A DNA stretch of 64,000 nt from Sphingomonas arenae (lineage in GTDB: Bacteria > Pseudomonadota > Alphaproteobacteria > Sphingomonadales > Sphingomonadaceae). The DNA is taken from contig NZ_JAFFJU010000002.1 of assembly GCF_016924655.1 (NCBI RefSeq), positions 434,001 through 498,000 of the forward strand. Reading direction: 5' to 3'. Below are positions 38,278 to 46,090 of the stretch, in pieces (within the stretch, counting starts at the first letter, position 1; the number at the start of each line of letters is the position of its first letter). The translations under genes were made by a program, and so were the position numbers. The notes under the pieces were generated by a model, which was not told where the DNA came from, ran no database searches, and worked only from the letters and a program-made list of their open reading frames with translations.

Positions 38278-39405
38278 ATGACCTTGTCTGCAACTCTCAC
38301 GCGGCCGGACGTGGCCCGGCAAGCGCTCCATTGGGTGCGCTCCAACCCGCGCTATTCTGCCGCGGGTGCCGTTGCCGCGCTCCTGCTGACCGTGACCGCT
38401 GCGGTTGTTGCGGATCCGGCCGGTTCGCTGCCGCGCCTGCTGACGCCGGAGGAGCGGGCGCTGGCCGAAGCGCCGCCGCCCACGCCCGAGCCGATGCTGG
38501 TCAAGGCGGTCGCGCCCGACCAGGCCCTGCAGATCAATGCCGCCATCCCGGTTGCCGGAGGACCGAACCCCGCCGCGAGGCCGTTCAACCTCTCGGCCGG
38601 CAACACAGCAACCTACTCCCGCGCGCTCGAATGCCTGACGGAGGCCATCTACTACGAGGCGGCGACGGAGCCGACCGACGGACAGCGCGCGGTCGCGCAG
38701 GTGGTCCTGAACCGTGTCCGGCATCCAGCCTATCCGGCTAGCGTTTGCGGGGTCGTCTACCAGGGGCACGAGCGCCCGACCGGTTGCCAGTTCACCTTCA
38801 CCTGTGACGGGTCGTTGAACCGGGCGCCGATGCAGTCCTACTGGAACCGTGCGCGGGAGGTTGCCAAGGCGGCCCTCGACGGCTCCGTCTACGCGCCCGT
38901 CGGCAACGCCACGCACTACCACACCAATTATGTCGTCCCTTATTGGGCCTCGTCGCTGGTCAAGGCGGCGGTCGTCGGCACGCACATCTTCTATCGGTGG
39001 TCGGGCGGTTGGGGCCAGCCGGCGGCCTTCGGCCAGCGCTATGCTACTTCCGAAGCGGACCCGGCCGCGCTGCGCCGCAACGCGCTCGCCGCAGAGGCCC
39101 GTTACGCCGCTCTGGCTCCCAACGACACGGTGGCGGAAGCGAAGCTGAAGCAGGAGCTTCCGCCGGAACTTGCCAAGCTGGTTGATGCGGAGATCGGGCC
39201 TAAAGGTCAAACCCGGGTATCGCTGCGCGCATCGCCGGCCGCAAAGGTCGCGGCGCGCAAGGCGACCGAGAACCTCGTGGTGGAGCGGGAGCAGCGCTCG
39301 TCGAACCTCGACTGGGCCCTGACCGGCAGCGGTGCCGAGCAGAAGGGCCTGGGCGCTCAGCCCGCGAACACGTCCGCGCCGGCGACAGCACCCGGCGCGC
39401 AGTAG
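38278..39405 (+). CDS. SleB-type cell wall hydrolase
   Basis: 375 residues from ATG 38278 (a GTG at 38245 lacks support). One membrane segment at about 26-46 anchors it, followed by a Pro/Ala-rich linker and a Hydrolase_2 (SleB/CwlJ) domain at about 115-235. Visible motifs: LTEAIYYEAATEPTDGQRAV with the catalytic Glu, VVLNRVRHPAYPASVCGVVY, CQFTFTCDG and GNATHYHTNYV. Probably a periplasmic lytic transglycosylase-like peptidoglycan hydrolase. The C-terminal 110 residues are low-complexity. Converges on the J-domain gene, with three bases between the stops. Confidence 0.9.
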   Translation: MTLSATLTRPDVARQALHWVRSNPRYSAAGAVAALLLTVTAAVVADPAGSLPRLLTPEERALAEAPPPTPEPMLVKAVAPDQALQINAAIPVAGGPNPAARPFNLSAGNTATYSRALECLTEAIYYEAATEPTDGQRAVAQVVLNRVRHPAYPASVCGVVYQGHERPTGCQFTFTCDGSLNRAPMQSYWNRAREVAKAALDGSVYAPVGNATHYHTNYVVPYWASSLVKAAVVGTHIFYRWSGGWGQPAAFGQRYATSEADPAALRRNALAAEARYAALAPNDTVAEAKLKQELPPELAKLVDAEIGPKGQTRVSLRASPAAKVAARKATENLVVEREQRSSNLDWALTGSGAEQKGLGAQPANTSAPATAPGAQ

Positions 39406-39408
39406 CTC

Positions 39409-40104
39409 TTACGGCTGTCCTCGCGCGAGCCGGTCTTCGGCCCGGCGAGCCGCCATCCGGATCCGGGCCTGCCCGAGCACATGCGTCCCCATCAGCGCGT
39501 CCGCGGCGGCCGAGTAGTCCGTAGGCTTGTCCTGCGCCCCGCCTTGCAGAAGTGCGAAAGCACGCTCGAAAGCGACGCAGTGGTCCAGCAGCGACCGCCC
39601 GCCGAGCCGCGCGAAGTCCGCGGCGCAAGTGGCGGCATAGCCCTCGGCATCCTTCCACTTCTGCGCCTCGGCATAAGCCACCGCTTGATCGACCGCAGCG
39701 GAGATCGCGTCCTCATCAACCGAACTCGGCGGCCCGGGGGTTTGCGGCGCGAGCGGAACCGCCGCACTGCCGCTCGGGCCCGCCGACAGTATCCGGGCGG
39801 CACCTGTGTCCCGAGGCAGCCACCAGAGGGCTGCACTCAAGACGGCTGCGACGATCACGACAGGGAGCCAGAAGAGTGTGCGTTTGCGTGCCCGGCGCTT
39901 GCGCAGCTGGATGGGACTGGGCGTCGCCGTGTCTCCCCGAAGCAGGGCGTAAGCGTCGTTGATCTCGGCAGCCCGGTTCGGGTCGCCACCCTCACGATCC
40001 GGATGGTGGCGCTTCATCAGGCGGCGATAGGCATCCTCGACCGCCTTGCGATCGGCTCCCGGTCCGAGCCCGAGCACGGCATAAGCGGATGCGACGTCCC
40101 CCAC
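39409..40104 (-). CDS. Membrane-anchored J-domain protein
   Basis: 231 residues with a GTG start at 40104. J-domain at 4-56 with the HPD motif (LMKRHHPDREGGDPNRAAEI), which stimulates DnaK-type ATPases. After an Arg/Lys-rich stretch (QLRKRRARKRT) comes one membrane helix (about 75-96). The C-terminal 130 residues are helical with two Cys and no recognised domain, probably periplasmic if the basic stretch is cytoplasmic. It lacks the Gly/Phe and zinc domains of DnaJ, so it is a specialised co-chaperone. Confidence 0.85.
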   Translation of the reverse strand: MGDVASAYAVLGLGPGADRKAVEDAYRRLMKRHHPDREGGDPNRAAEINDAYALLRGDTATPSPIQLRKRRARKRTLFWLPVVIVAAVLSAALWWLPRDTGAARILSAGPSGSAAVPLAPQTPGPPSSVDEDAISAAVDQAVAYAEAQKWKDAEGYAATCAADFARLGGRSLLDHCVAFERAFALLQGGAQDKPTDYSAAADALMGTHVLGQARIRMAARRAEDRLARGQP

Positions 40105-40150
40105 GCGGCCACCCTAGGGGCTCGCCCGGCACTCGCAAAGATGGGGAAAA

Positions 40151-40227
40151 TGGCGCGAGTGACGGGGCTCGAACCCGCGACCTCCGGCGTGACAGGCCGG
40201 CGCTCTAACCGACTGAGCTACACCCGC
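40151..40227 (-). tRNA. tRNA-Asp (anticodon GTC)
   Basis: 77 bases including encoded CCA. Acceptor GCGGGTG pairs with CACTCGC, with discriminator G. The D-arm contains AGCTCAGTCGGTTAGAGC, the anticodon loop is CTGTCAC with anticodon GTC, and the T-arm has GGTTCGAGCC. All arms pair normally. Lies between the J-domain and AI-2E genes on the same strand. Confidence 0.97.
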
Positions 40228-40269
40228 GCTTTGGCGTGGCGCGGGCACTAGGGGAGGCAGCCGAGCCCG

Positions 40270-41487
40270 TCAACCGGCTTGTTGCGCGCCCCGTGGAGAT
40301 TCTTCCTCCTCCCCGTCATCCTCCTCGCCCGCGTGCGTCAGGGTGCCGTGTTCGAACAGAAAGCCCGCGATATCGGGGGTGCCGGCTGCCGCGAAGATGG
40401 TCTTGAGGATGATCAGGAGCGGGATGGCGAGCAATGCGCCCGTAGTCCCCCACACCCACGCCCAGAAGCTCAGCGACAGGAGGATCAGCAGCGGGTTGAT
40501 GTGCACCCGCTTGCCGACGATCAGCGGAGTGATCGCATTCGCCTCGATGGTGTGCAGGCCGATGAAGATCGCCGGCGGCAGGATGGCCTGCCACGGATCC
40601 GCGAAGGTAATGAGGCCGCCGACCGCCAGCAGCAGGGCGGACGCGATCGGCCCGAGATAGGGGATGTAGTTCAGCACCGCGACGATGCCGCCCCACATGA
40701 GCGGAGAGTCCATCCCCAGCCACCAGAGGATCGCCGCCATCAGCGCTCCTAAGCTGACGTTGATGAGGGTGATGGTGCCAATGTAGGTCGACGTGGCGGC
40801 CACGACCTGCTGGATGACCCTGGCGGTGGTCATGGCCCCCTCGAAGCTGCCGCGCCGGGTGATCGTGCTCTTCCGCATCGCCGTCCAGCCCGACAGGAAG
40901 AAGAAGATCACGAGCAGGGCGAAGAACAACTGGATCAGGGCGTGCGGAGCCGACGTGGTGAGCAGCCCGAGCATCGAGTTCGGGGTTTCGATGCGCACTG
41001 TGCGCCCACCGGTTTCGGACGACGGCAGCGCGGCGAAGATCCGGTCGATGAACCGCTCGAGCGACTGGTAGAGGTTCAGGACGGGCTCCAGCGCCTCGCG
41101 GACGCGGTGGATGCGTTCCGGAAGCAACGCGACCCAGTCGATGGCCGGAATGACGATCGAGAGAACCGCGAATGCGGTGATCGCCAGGAAGATGATCACG
41201 CACAGGCCGGCGGACAACGCGGACGGTACGCCGCGCCGCTCGAACCATTCCAGCAGCGGGACCAGCGCGATGGCGATCACCAGCGCCGCCGTCACCGGAA
41301 GGAAGAACTCCGCCCCGGCCCGCAGTGCGAACGGGAGCGACACGACGAAGCCGGCCCCCGCAATGAGGACCAGGGATGCGAGCAGGCGGTCGCGCTTGAT
41401 GGCGATGGCTTCGGCAATCGCCGACGCCTCGTCGTGCAGCTCGTCGCTGTCCTTCCGGCTTGCGGGAACGTCCATGAGGAACGTCAT
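40270..41487 (-). CDS. AI-2E family transporter (UPF0118)
   Basis: 405 residues. Membrane permease of the PerM/TqsA family with about eight helices. Seen are the N-terminal pairs (SLVLIAGAGFVVSLPFALRA, FFLPVTAALVIAIALVPLLE), a central soluble helical part (about 125-190), and conserved C-terminal blocks VAVLNYIPYLGPIASALLLA and TPLIVGKRVHINPLLILLSL. Substrates vary; AI-2 transport cannot be assumed. Acidic C-terminal tail (EEDDGEEEESP). Confidence 0.92.
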   Translation of the reverse strand: MTFLMDVPASRKDSDELHDEASAIAEAIAIKRDRLLASLVLIAGAGFVVSLPFALRAGAEFFLPVTAALVIAIALVPLLEWFERRGVPSALSAGLCVIIFLAITAFAVLSIVIPAIDWVALLPERIHRVREALEPVLNLYQSLERFIDRIFAALPSSETGGRTVRIETPNSMLGLLTTSAPHALIQLFFALLVIFFFLSGWTAMRKSTITRRGSFEGAMTTARVIQQVVAATSTYIGTITLINVSLGALMAAILWWLGMDSPLMWGGIVAVLNYIPYLGPIASALLLAVGGLITFADPWQAILPPAIFIGLHTIEANAITPLIVGKRVHINPLLILLSLSFWAWVWGTTGALLAIPLLIILKTIFAAAGTPDIAGFLFEHGTLTHAGEEDDGEEEESPRGAQQAG

Positions 41488-41524
41488 ATCACGCGCACGG
41501 CCGGGTGCCAGCGCTGTTCCGTGA

Positions 41525-41608
41525 TGGTGCCCCCGGTCCGACTCGAACGGACACGTCTTGCGACAATCGATTTTGAGTCGATCGCGTCTACCATTCCGCC
41601 ACGGGGGC
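41525..41608 (-). tRNA. tRNA-Leu (anticodon CAA)
   Basis: 84 bases including encoded CCA. Acceptor GCCCCCG pairs with CGGGGGC, discriminator A. Anticodon stem ATCGA/TCGAT with loop CTCAAAA gives anticodon CAA, reading UUG. The long variable arm (TGTCGCAAGACG) is that of a class II tRNA, and the T-arm has GTTCGAGTC. Confidence 0.97.
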
Positions 41609-41654
41609 CCGCCGCCTGACTAGCGGCGCGCGCCCGCGGCGGCAATGGCTTCGC

Positions 41655-42140
41655 TCAGGCGAAGACTTCGTGGAGGTTGTCGGGTCCGTACGGGTCAGGG
41701 CCGTAGCGGTTTGAGCCCTTGGTGCCGGGGAGGAGCGTGAACACGAACACCACGAGCGCCAGGATAAGGCCGATGCCGAAGAAGATCATGCCGACGCCGA
41801 AGCCCCCGCTGGCAGCAATGCCTTCCGGATTCGTGAAGACCGCAGTGCCGATCATTGCGAAGCCCAATGCGTAGGGCACGACGGGCGCGAGCAGCCACCA
41901 GCCGGTGCGATCGATGTCGTGCAGCCGGCGCACCCCGACAGCAATGAAGGGGATGATCAGCACCAGCGAGGCAAGGCTCAGAACCATCCCAAGAATGGCG
42001 CTGATGTTGGTTATGATGTTCAGCAGGACGGACAACACGATGTAGCCGAGGTAAAACCACCAATATTCGGCCCGCGGCGATCTGCCCGAAAACTCCGCGA
42101 AGCGCTTCAGCGGGCGCATCGCCCAATCCATTGGCGTCAT
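41655..42140 (-). CDS. DUF805 domain-containing membrane protein
   Basis: 161 residues with four membrane helices. Family signature FSGRSPRAEYWWFYLG at 17-32 and VGVRRLHDIDRTGWWLLAPV at about 65-84. Function of DUF805 is unknown. Divergent from the DUF3833 lipoprotein gene. Confidence 0.92.
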   Translation of the reverse strand: MTPMDWAMRPLKRFAEFSGRSPRAEYWWFYLGYIVLSVLLNIITNISAILGMVLSLASLVLIIPFIAVGVRRLHDIDRTGWWLLAPVVPYALGFAMIGTAVFTNPEGIAASGGFGVGMIFFGIGLILALVVFVFTLLPGTKGSNRYGPDPYGPDNLHEVFA

Positions 42141-42234
42141 TCCATTTCCCCCTTGTTGAGACGCGCGAAGCTAACACCTTCTTTCCCGACCGCAAGCCGG
42201 GGAAAGGACAACCGTGATCGCGCGTTGAACTGAC

Positions 42235-42732
42235 ATGCGCCTGATGGTCCTGCTTGCTCTTGTGCCCCTCTCCGGTTGTGCAACAGCCGTGCTGCTTCCG
42301 GCCGACAGCGGGTCCGAGTTCAGTCCTATCGACTTCTTCGAGAACTCGTCACGAGGCGTCGGCACCTTCCACCGAGTCTTCGCCGCACCCGCTCGCCTTG
42401 AGGTGGCAAGCACCGGTACTCGTCGCCCGAACGGAGAGCTCGTGCTCACCCAGCGCATTCGGCAGGGTGGAGACGCTCCTCGAACACGGACATGGACCAT
42501 TCGTCCGGTCGGTCCCAACCGCTACACCGGAACCCTGACGGAGGCGGTAGGACCGGTGCACATCACCACCGACGGCCCGCGTGCGAGCGTGCACTATGCC
42601 ATGAAGGATGGCCTGACAGTTCGGCAGCAACTCGCACTGCAATCGGACGGCACCCTGCTCAATCACCTGGAAGTCCGCAAATGGGGCCTTCGGGTCGCCA
42701 GGGTGAACGAGAGGATTCGCAAGCTTCCCTGA
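42235..42732 (+). CDS. DUF3833 family lipoprotein
   Basis: 165 residues. Short signal peptide with lipobox LVPLSGC (Cys15), so probably lipid-anchored in the outer or inner membrane. The mature part shows the DUF3833 pattern: DFFENSSRGVGTFHRVF, a run of beta strands with RTRTWTIRPVGPNRYTGTL, and the end NHLEVRKWGLRVARVNERI. Function unknown. 57 bases before the MFS gene on the same strand. Confidence 0.8.
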   Translation: MRLMVLLALVPLSGCATAVLLPADSGSEFSPIDFFENSSRGVGTFHRVFAAPARLEVASTGTRRPNGELVLTQRIRQGGDAPRTRTWTIRPVGPNRYTGTLTEAVGPVHITTDGPRASVHYAMKDGLTVRQQLALQSDGTLLNHLEVRKWGLRVARVNERIRKLP

Positions 42733-42789
42733 CGCTTGCGCCTGCGAGCCGCGCCGCTATCCACAAAGCGGGCACAAGGGGGAGAAGTC

Positions 42790-44430
42790 ATGCCGCATCA
42801 CTCGACGGACAGACCATGGTCGATGGCGCGCGTGGTTACGGCATCCTCGGCCGGGACCGCGTTCGAGTGGTACGACTTCTTCATCTTCGGAGCGCTGGCG
42901 GGGGTCATCTCCAAGGTGTTCTTCACCGGGCTCGACAGCACCGCGGCCCTGATCGCCGCTCTGGGCCTCTTCGCCGCCGGGTTCGCCTTCCGGCCGCTCG
43001 GAGCGATCATCTTCGGGGCCATGGGGGACCGGGTCGGCCGCAAGGCCACCTTCCTGGTGACCGTCAGCCTGATGGGCGGAGCGACATTCGCGATCGGTCT
43101 GCTGCCGACCTATGAACAGGCTGGGATCGTCGCGCCAATCCTCCTGATCTTCCTTCGCATCCTGCAGGGCATGGCATTGGGCGGCGAGTATGGGGGCGCA
43201 GCGATCTACGTCGCCGAGCATGCTCGGGACGATCACCGCGGCGCCTCGACCGGCTGGATCCAGTCCTCCGCCGCGTTCGGCCTGCTCGCGGCGCTTGCCG
43301 TCATCTTCGCCACGCGTACCGCGCTCGGCGAGGCGGACTTTGCCGCTTGGGGCTGGCGTATCCCCTTCCTGGTATCGCTAGTGCTGCTGATCGCGTCGGT
43401 CTGGCTGCGGACCAAGCTGAACGAGAGTCCGGCATTCCAGAAGCTGAAGGAAGAAGGGGAAACGACCAAGACCCCGCTCCGCGAGGCTTTCGCCCAGCGG
43501 GACAACCTCAAGCTGGTGCTGATCGCCTTCTTCGCCATCATGTGCGCGCAGGGCGCGGTCTGGTACACCAGCTTCTTCTACATCCAGGTCTTTTTGGAAC
43601 GCTCGCTGGCGGTTCCGGGAGCGACGGTGAACCTGATTGTCATGGTGATGACGATCGTTTCCGCGCCGCTCTATGTCTTCTTTGGCTGGCTGTCCGATAG
43701 GGTCGGCCGCAAGCCGGTCATGATCGTGGGCATGCTGATCGCCCTGGTCGCCTATTTCCCGGGCTTCCACGCCATTGCGGAAGCCGCGAACCCGGCGCTT
43801 GCCCGGGCGCAGCAGGTCACGCCCATCACCGTCTACACCGCTCCCGACAGCTGCGCGGTCCAGTTCGATCCGGCCGGCACGCGGCGGTTCGACAGCGCCT
43901 GCGACATCGCCAAGAGCCTGCTCGTGGCGAAAGGGCTCAAGCACCAGACCGCGACGTCGCCGGATGGCAGCACGGTTGTTGCGGTCGGGCGCGAGCGGGT
44001 GGCGATCCCCGGCGGCGAGCGCCTGTCGGACGCCGACCTGAAGGAGCTCAAGACCTCCCAGACGGAGCGCCTCCGGGCCGCACTGACCGCCGCCGGCTAC
44101 CCCGCGGCAGCCGATCCCGGCCAGATCGACTTCGTTCGGCTGGCCTTCTGGTTGTTCGTGTTCGTGGCTTCGGCCTGCGCCCTGTACGGCCCGCAGGCGG
44201 CGGCACTGGTGGAGCTCTTCCCGACCCGGGTCCGCTACACCGCCATGTCCCTGCCCTACCATGTCGGGACCGGCTGGGTCGGCGGCTTCCTCCCGGTGAC
44301 CAGCTTCGCGATCGTAGCCATCACGGGCGATATCTTTGCGGGCCTCTGGTATGCGGTGGGCTTCACCGCGTTGAGCGTCGTCGTCGCCCTGCTGTTCCTG
44401 CCCGAAACGCGGGGCCGCCGGATCGACTAG
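42790..44430 (+). CDS. MFS transporter, MHS (metabolite:H+ symporter) type, with inserted loop domain
   Basis: 546 residues from ATG 42790 with GGGGGAGAAG upstream. The N-terminus GTAFEWYDFFIFGALAG and MGDRVGRKATFL, plus the second-half motif WLSDRVGRKPVMIVG, mark the MHS family of organic acid/osmolyte-proton symporters. It differs from the usual 430-450 residue length by an insertion of about 115 residues (about 335-450) after the eighth or ninth helix. This carries two Cys, many Asp, Ser and Thr, and no hydrophobic helix, so it is probably a small soluble domain. Substrate not predictable. The stop shares CTAG with the convergent TonB-like gene. Confidence 0.9.
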   Translation: MPHHSTDRPWSMARVVTASSAGTAFEWYDFFIFGALAGVISKVFFTGLDSTAALIAALGLFAAGFAFRPLGAIIFGAMGDRVGRKATFLVTVSLMGGATFAIGLLPTYEQAGIVAPILLIFLRILQGMALGGEYGGAAIYVAEHARDDHRGASTGWIQSSAAFGLLAALAVIFATRTALGEADFAAWGWRIPFLVSLVLLIASVWLRTKLNESPAFQKLKEEGETTKTPLREAFAQRDNLKLVLIAFFAIMCAQGAVWYTSFFYIQVFLERSLAVPGATVNLIVMVMTIVSAPLYVFFGWLSDRVGRKPVMIVGMLIALVAYFPGFHAIAEAANPALARAQQVTPITVYTAPDSCAVQFDPAGTRRFDSACDIAKSLLVAKGLKHQTATSPDGSTVVAVGRERVAIPGGERLSDADLKELKTSQTERLRAALTAAGYPAAADPGQIDFVRLAFWLFVFVASACALYGPQAAALVELFPTRVRYTAMSLPYHVGTGWVGGFLPVTSFAIVAITGDIFAGLWYAVGFTALSVVVALLFLPETRGRRID

Positions 44431-45173
44431 AAGTTCACCGGGCTCTGCACATAGCCATACCAGTCGACATATGGTCGGCCCTGATCGTCGCGCGCGGGCC
44501 GAAAGCGGACCTTCTGCTCGACCAAGCGGCAGGTCCACTGATCGACCACTGCGTCGCCGCTCGAGCGGTCAACCGTGCAATCCGTCGCTCGTCCGTCGAG
44601 CTGGACCCGGACCCGGACGAACACCGGCGCCCGACTGGGCCAGTTCTGGATGACCGCGCGGGGGTAGTCCCGGCCGCGCAAGGTCGTGCGTCGGATCACC
44701 GATGGACGCTGTCCCTCTCCGCTACCGCCGCCGCCCGGACCGGCACCGCTTCCGCCGCTCCCCGTGCCCGTGCCCACTCCGCCCGCGCCGGTGCCCGGCC
44801 CGGGTAGTGGCGCTGCACCCTGGGTTGCGTCGCTCCCTGCTCCAGGCGTGGGAGTCGCCACCACCGGAGTCTCTTGCGGGACCTCCAGGGCCGGCTCGGG
44901 CACGACGACCGGCGTAGCTTCGCTGCGGATGTTCGGCGGACTGGCTGCCCCTTCCTCCTCCGGCGACGCATCCTCCTGCGGTGGCTGCACCGGCGGGGGT
45001 GGAGGCGGAGGCTCCTCCACGTCGAAGATCTCGATCGGTGGCGCGCTGAGCTCGTCCACGCCCTGCCCGGAACCACCCGAGGCAAGGACGGCAAGCAGGA
45101 TCAGCGCGTGAACCACCGCAACGCCGAGCATCGCCACGCCCCTGTCCCTGCCGCTGAGCGAGGATCGTTCCAT
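44427..45173 (-). CDS. TonB-like energy transducer
   Basis: 248 residues from ATG 45173 (a GTG just upstream is the alternative). One N-terminal membrane helix (about 10-31), then a long Pro/Glu-rich spacer (PPPPPPVQPPQ), a Gly/Ser-rich stretch (GTGTGSGGSGAGPGGGGSG) and a C-terminal TonB_C-type domain of about 85 residues with YPRAVIQNWPSRAPVFVRV. Would link the proton-motive force to outer-membrane receptors such as the one at 59861. No exbB/exbD genes are in the window. Lies 34 bases before the ZIP gene on the same strand. Confidence 0.85.
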   Translation of the reverse strand: MERSSLSGRDRGVAMLGVAVVHALILLAVLASGGSGQGVDELSAPPIEIFDVEEPPPPPPPVQPPQEDASPEEEGAASPPNIRSEATPVVVPEPALEVPQETPVVATPTPGAGSDATQGAAPLPGPGTGAGGVGTGTGSGGSGAGPGGGGSGEGQRPSVIRRTTLRGRDYPRAVIQNWPSRAPVFVRVRVQLDGRATDCTVDRSSGDAVVDQWTCRLVEQKVRFRPARDDQGRPYVDWYGYVQSPVNF

Positions 45174-45207
45174 CACCGAACCAACGCGATCCGCGCGCCG
45201 CGGCTCC

Positions 45208-45993
45208 CTAGCCGAAGATCCAATCCAGGCTCATCATCACGGCCAGCCCCACCATCAGGGCACCCGTTGCGACACCCTCCTGACGGTCGCGGTGAGTCTC
45301 GGGAATGATTTCGCTGGAGACGACCCAGATCATGGCTCCACCCGCGAAGCCCAGCCCCCAAGGCAGCAACTCGCTCGAGGCCGTCACGGCCGAGATGCCG
45401 AGGAACCCGCCGAGCGGCTCGATCAGGCCCGTCAGGACAGCCACCACGAACGAGAAGAACCGGCCATAGCCCACCGCGGCCAGGCTTAGCGCGACGGCCA
45501 GTCCTTCGGGGATGTTCTGCAACCCGATGCCCGTGGCGGTCGCGAAGCCGGCTGTCTGGTCCGGACTGCCGAAGCTCACACCTACCGCGAGCCCTTCCGG
45601 GAAGTTGTGGAGACTGATGGCGATCACGAACAGCCAGATGCGTGACAACTTGGACCTCTCCGCTCCGGCCATCGGTCCGGAGATGAAATGCTCGTGCGGT
45701 GCAACGCGGTTCAGCAGGTGGAGCGTGCCGGCGCCCAACAGGATGGCGGTTCCGACGATCAGGGCGGCGATGACCTTGCTGCCGTCGTGCAAGTCCCCCG
45801 CGGCTCGAAGGCCCGGAATGATCAGCGAGAAGAAGGAAGCCGCCAGCATCACCCCCGCGGCGAACCCCAGAAAAGCATTCTGCGTCCGGACCGACATTCC
45901 GCGCATGAAGAAGACGGGGAGCGCGCCGAGAGTGGTGGCCTGGCCGGCAAGGAAACTCGCAAGCGTGCCCGCACCGATCAGCATCCAGTCCAT
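45208..45993 (-). CDS. ZIP family metal transporter
   Basis: 261 residues, eight membrane helices. The paired ZIP metal sites are present: ISLHNFPEGLAVGVSFG in helix IV and GLQNIPEGLAVALSLA in helix V (first His replaced by Gln, as in some ZupT/GufA proteins). Imports Zn2+ or related divalent ions across the inner membrane. A His-containing loop HLLNRVAPHEHF lies before helix IV. Divergent from the HWE kinase. Confidence 0.92.
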   Translation of the reverse strand: MDWMLIGAGTLASFLAGQATTLGALPVFFMRGMSVRTQNAFLGFAAGVMLAASFFSLIIPGLRAAGDLHDGSKVIAALIVGTAILLGAGTLHLLNRVAPHEHFISGPMAGAERSKLSRIWLFVIAISLHNFPEGLAVGVSFGSPDQTAGFATATGIGLQNIPEGLAVALSLAAVGYGRFFSFVVAVLTGLIEPLGGFLGISAVTASSELLPWGLGFAGGAMIWVVSSEIIPETHRDRQEGVATGALMVGLAVMMSLDWIFG

Positions 45994-46090
45994 GCGGCCT
46001 CATAGCGGAGTCCCGGCTGCTGCCAAGACGTGGGACTCGTTGCCGTGCGCCCGATGGTCTAGGATGGCTTAACCCGAGGGTGGACACGCG

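Noticed and set aside
42183-42208. Hairpin CTTTCCCG / CGGGGAAAG between DUF805 and DUF3833 genes
   Set aside because: Needs a bulge, no T-run, and lies between divergent genes where a terminator is not expected.
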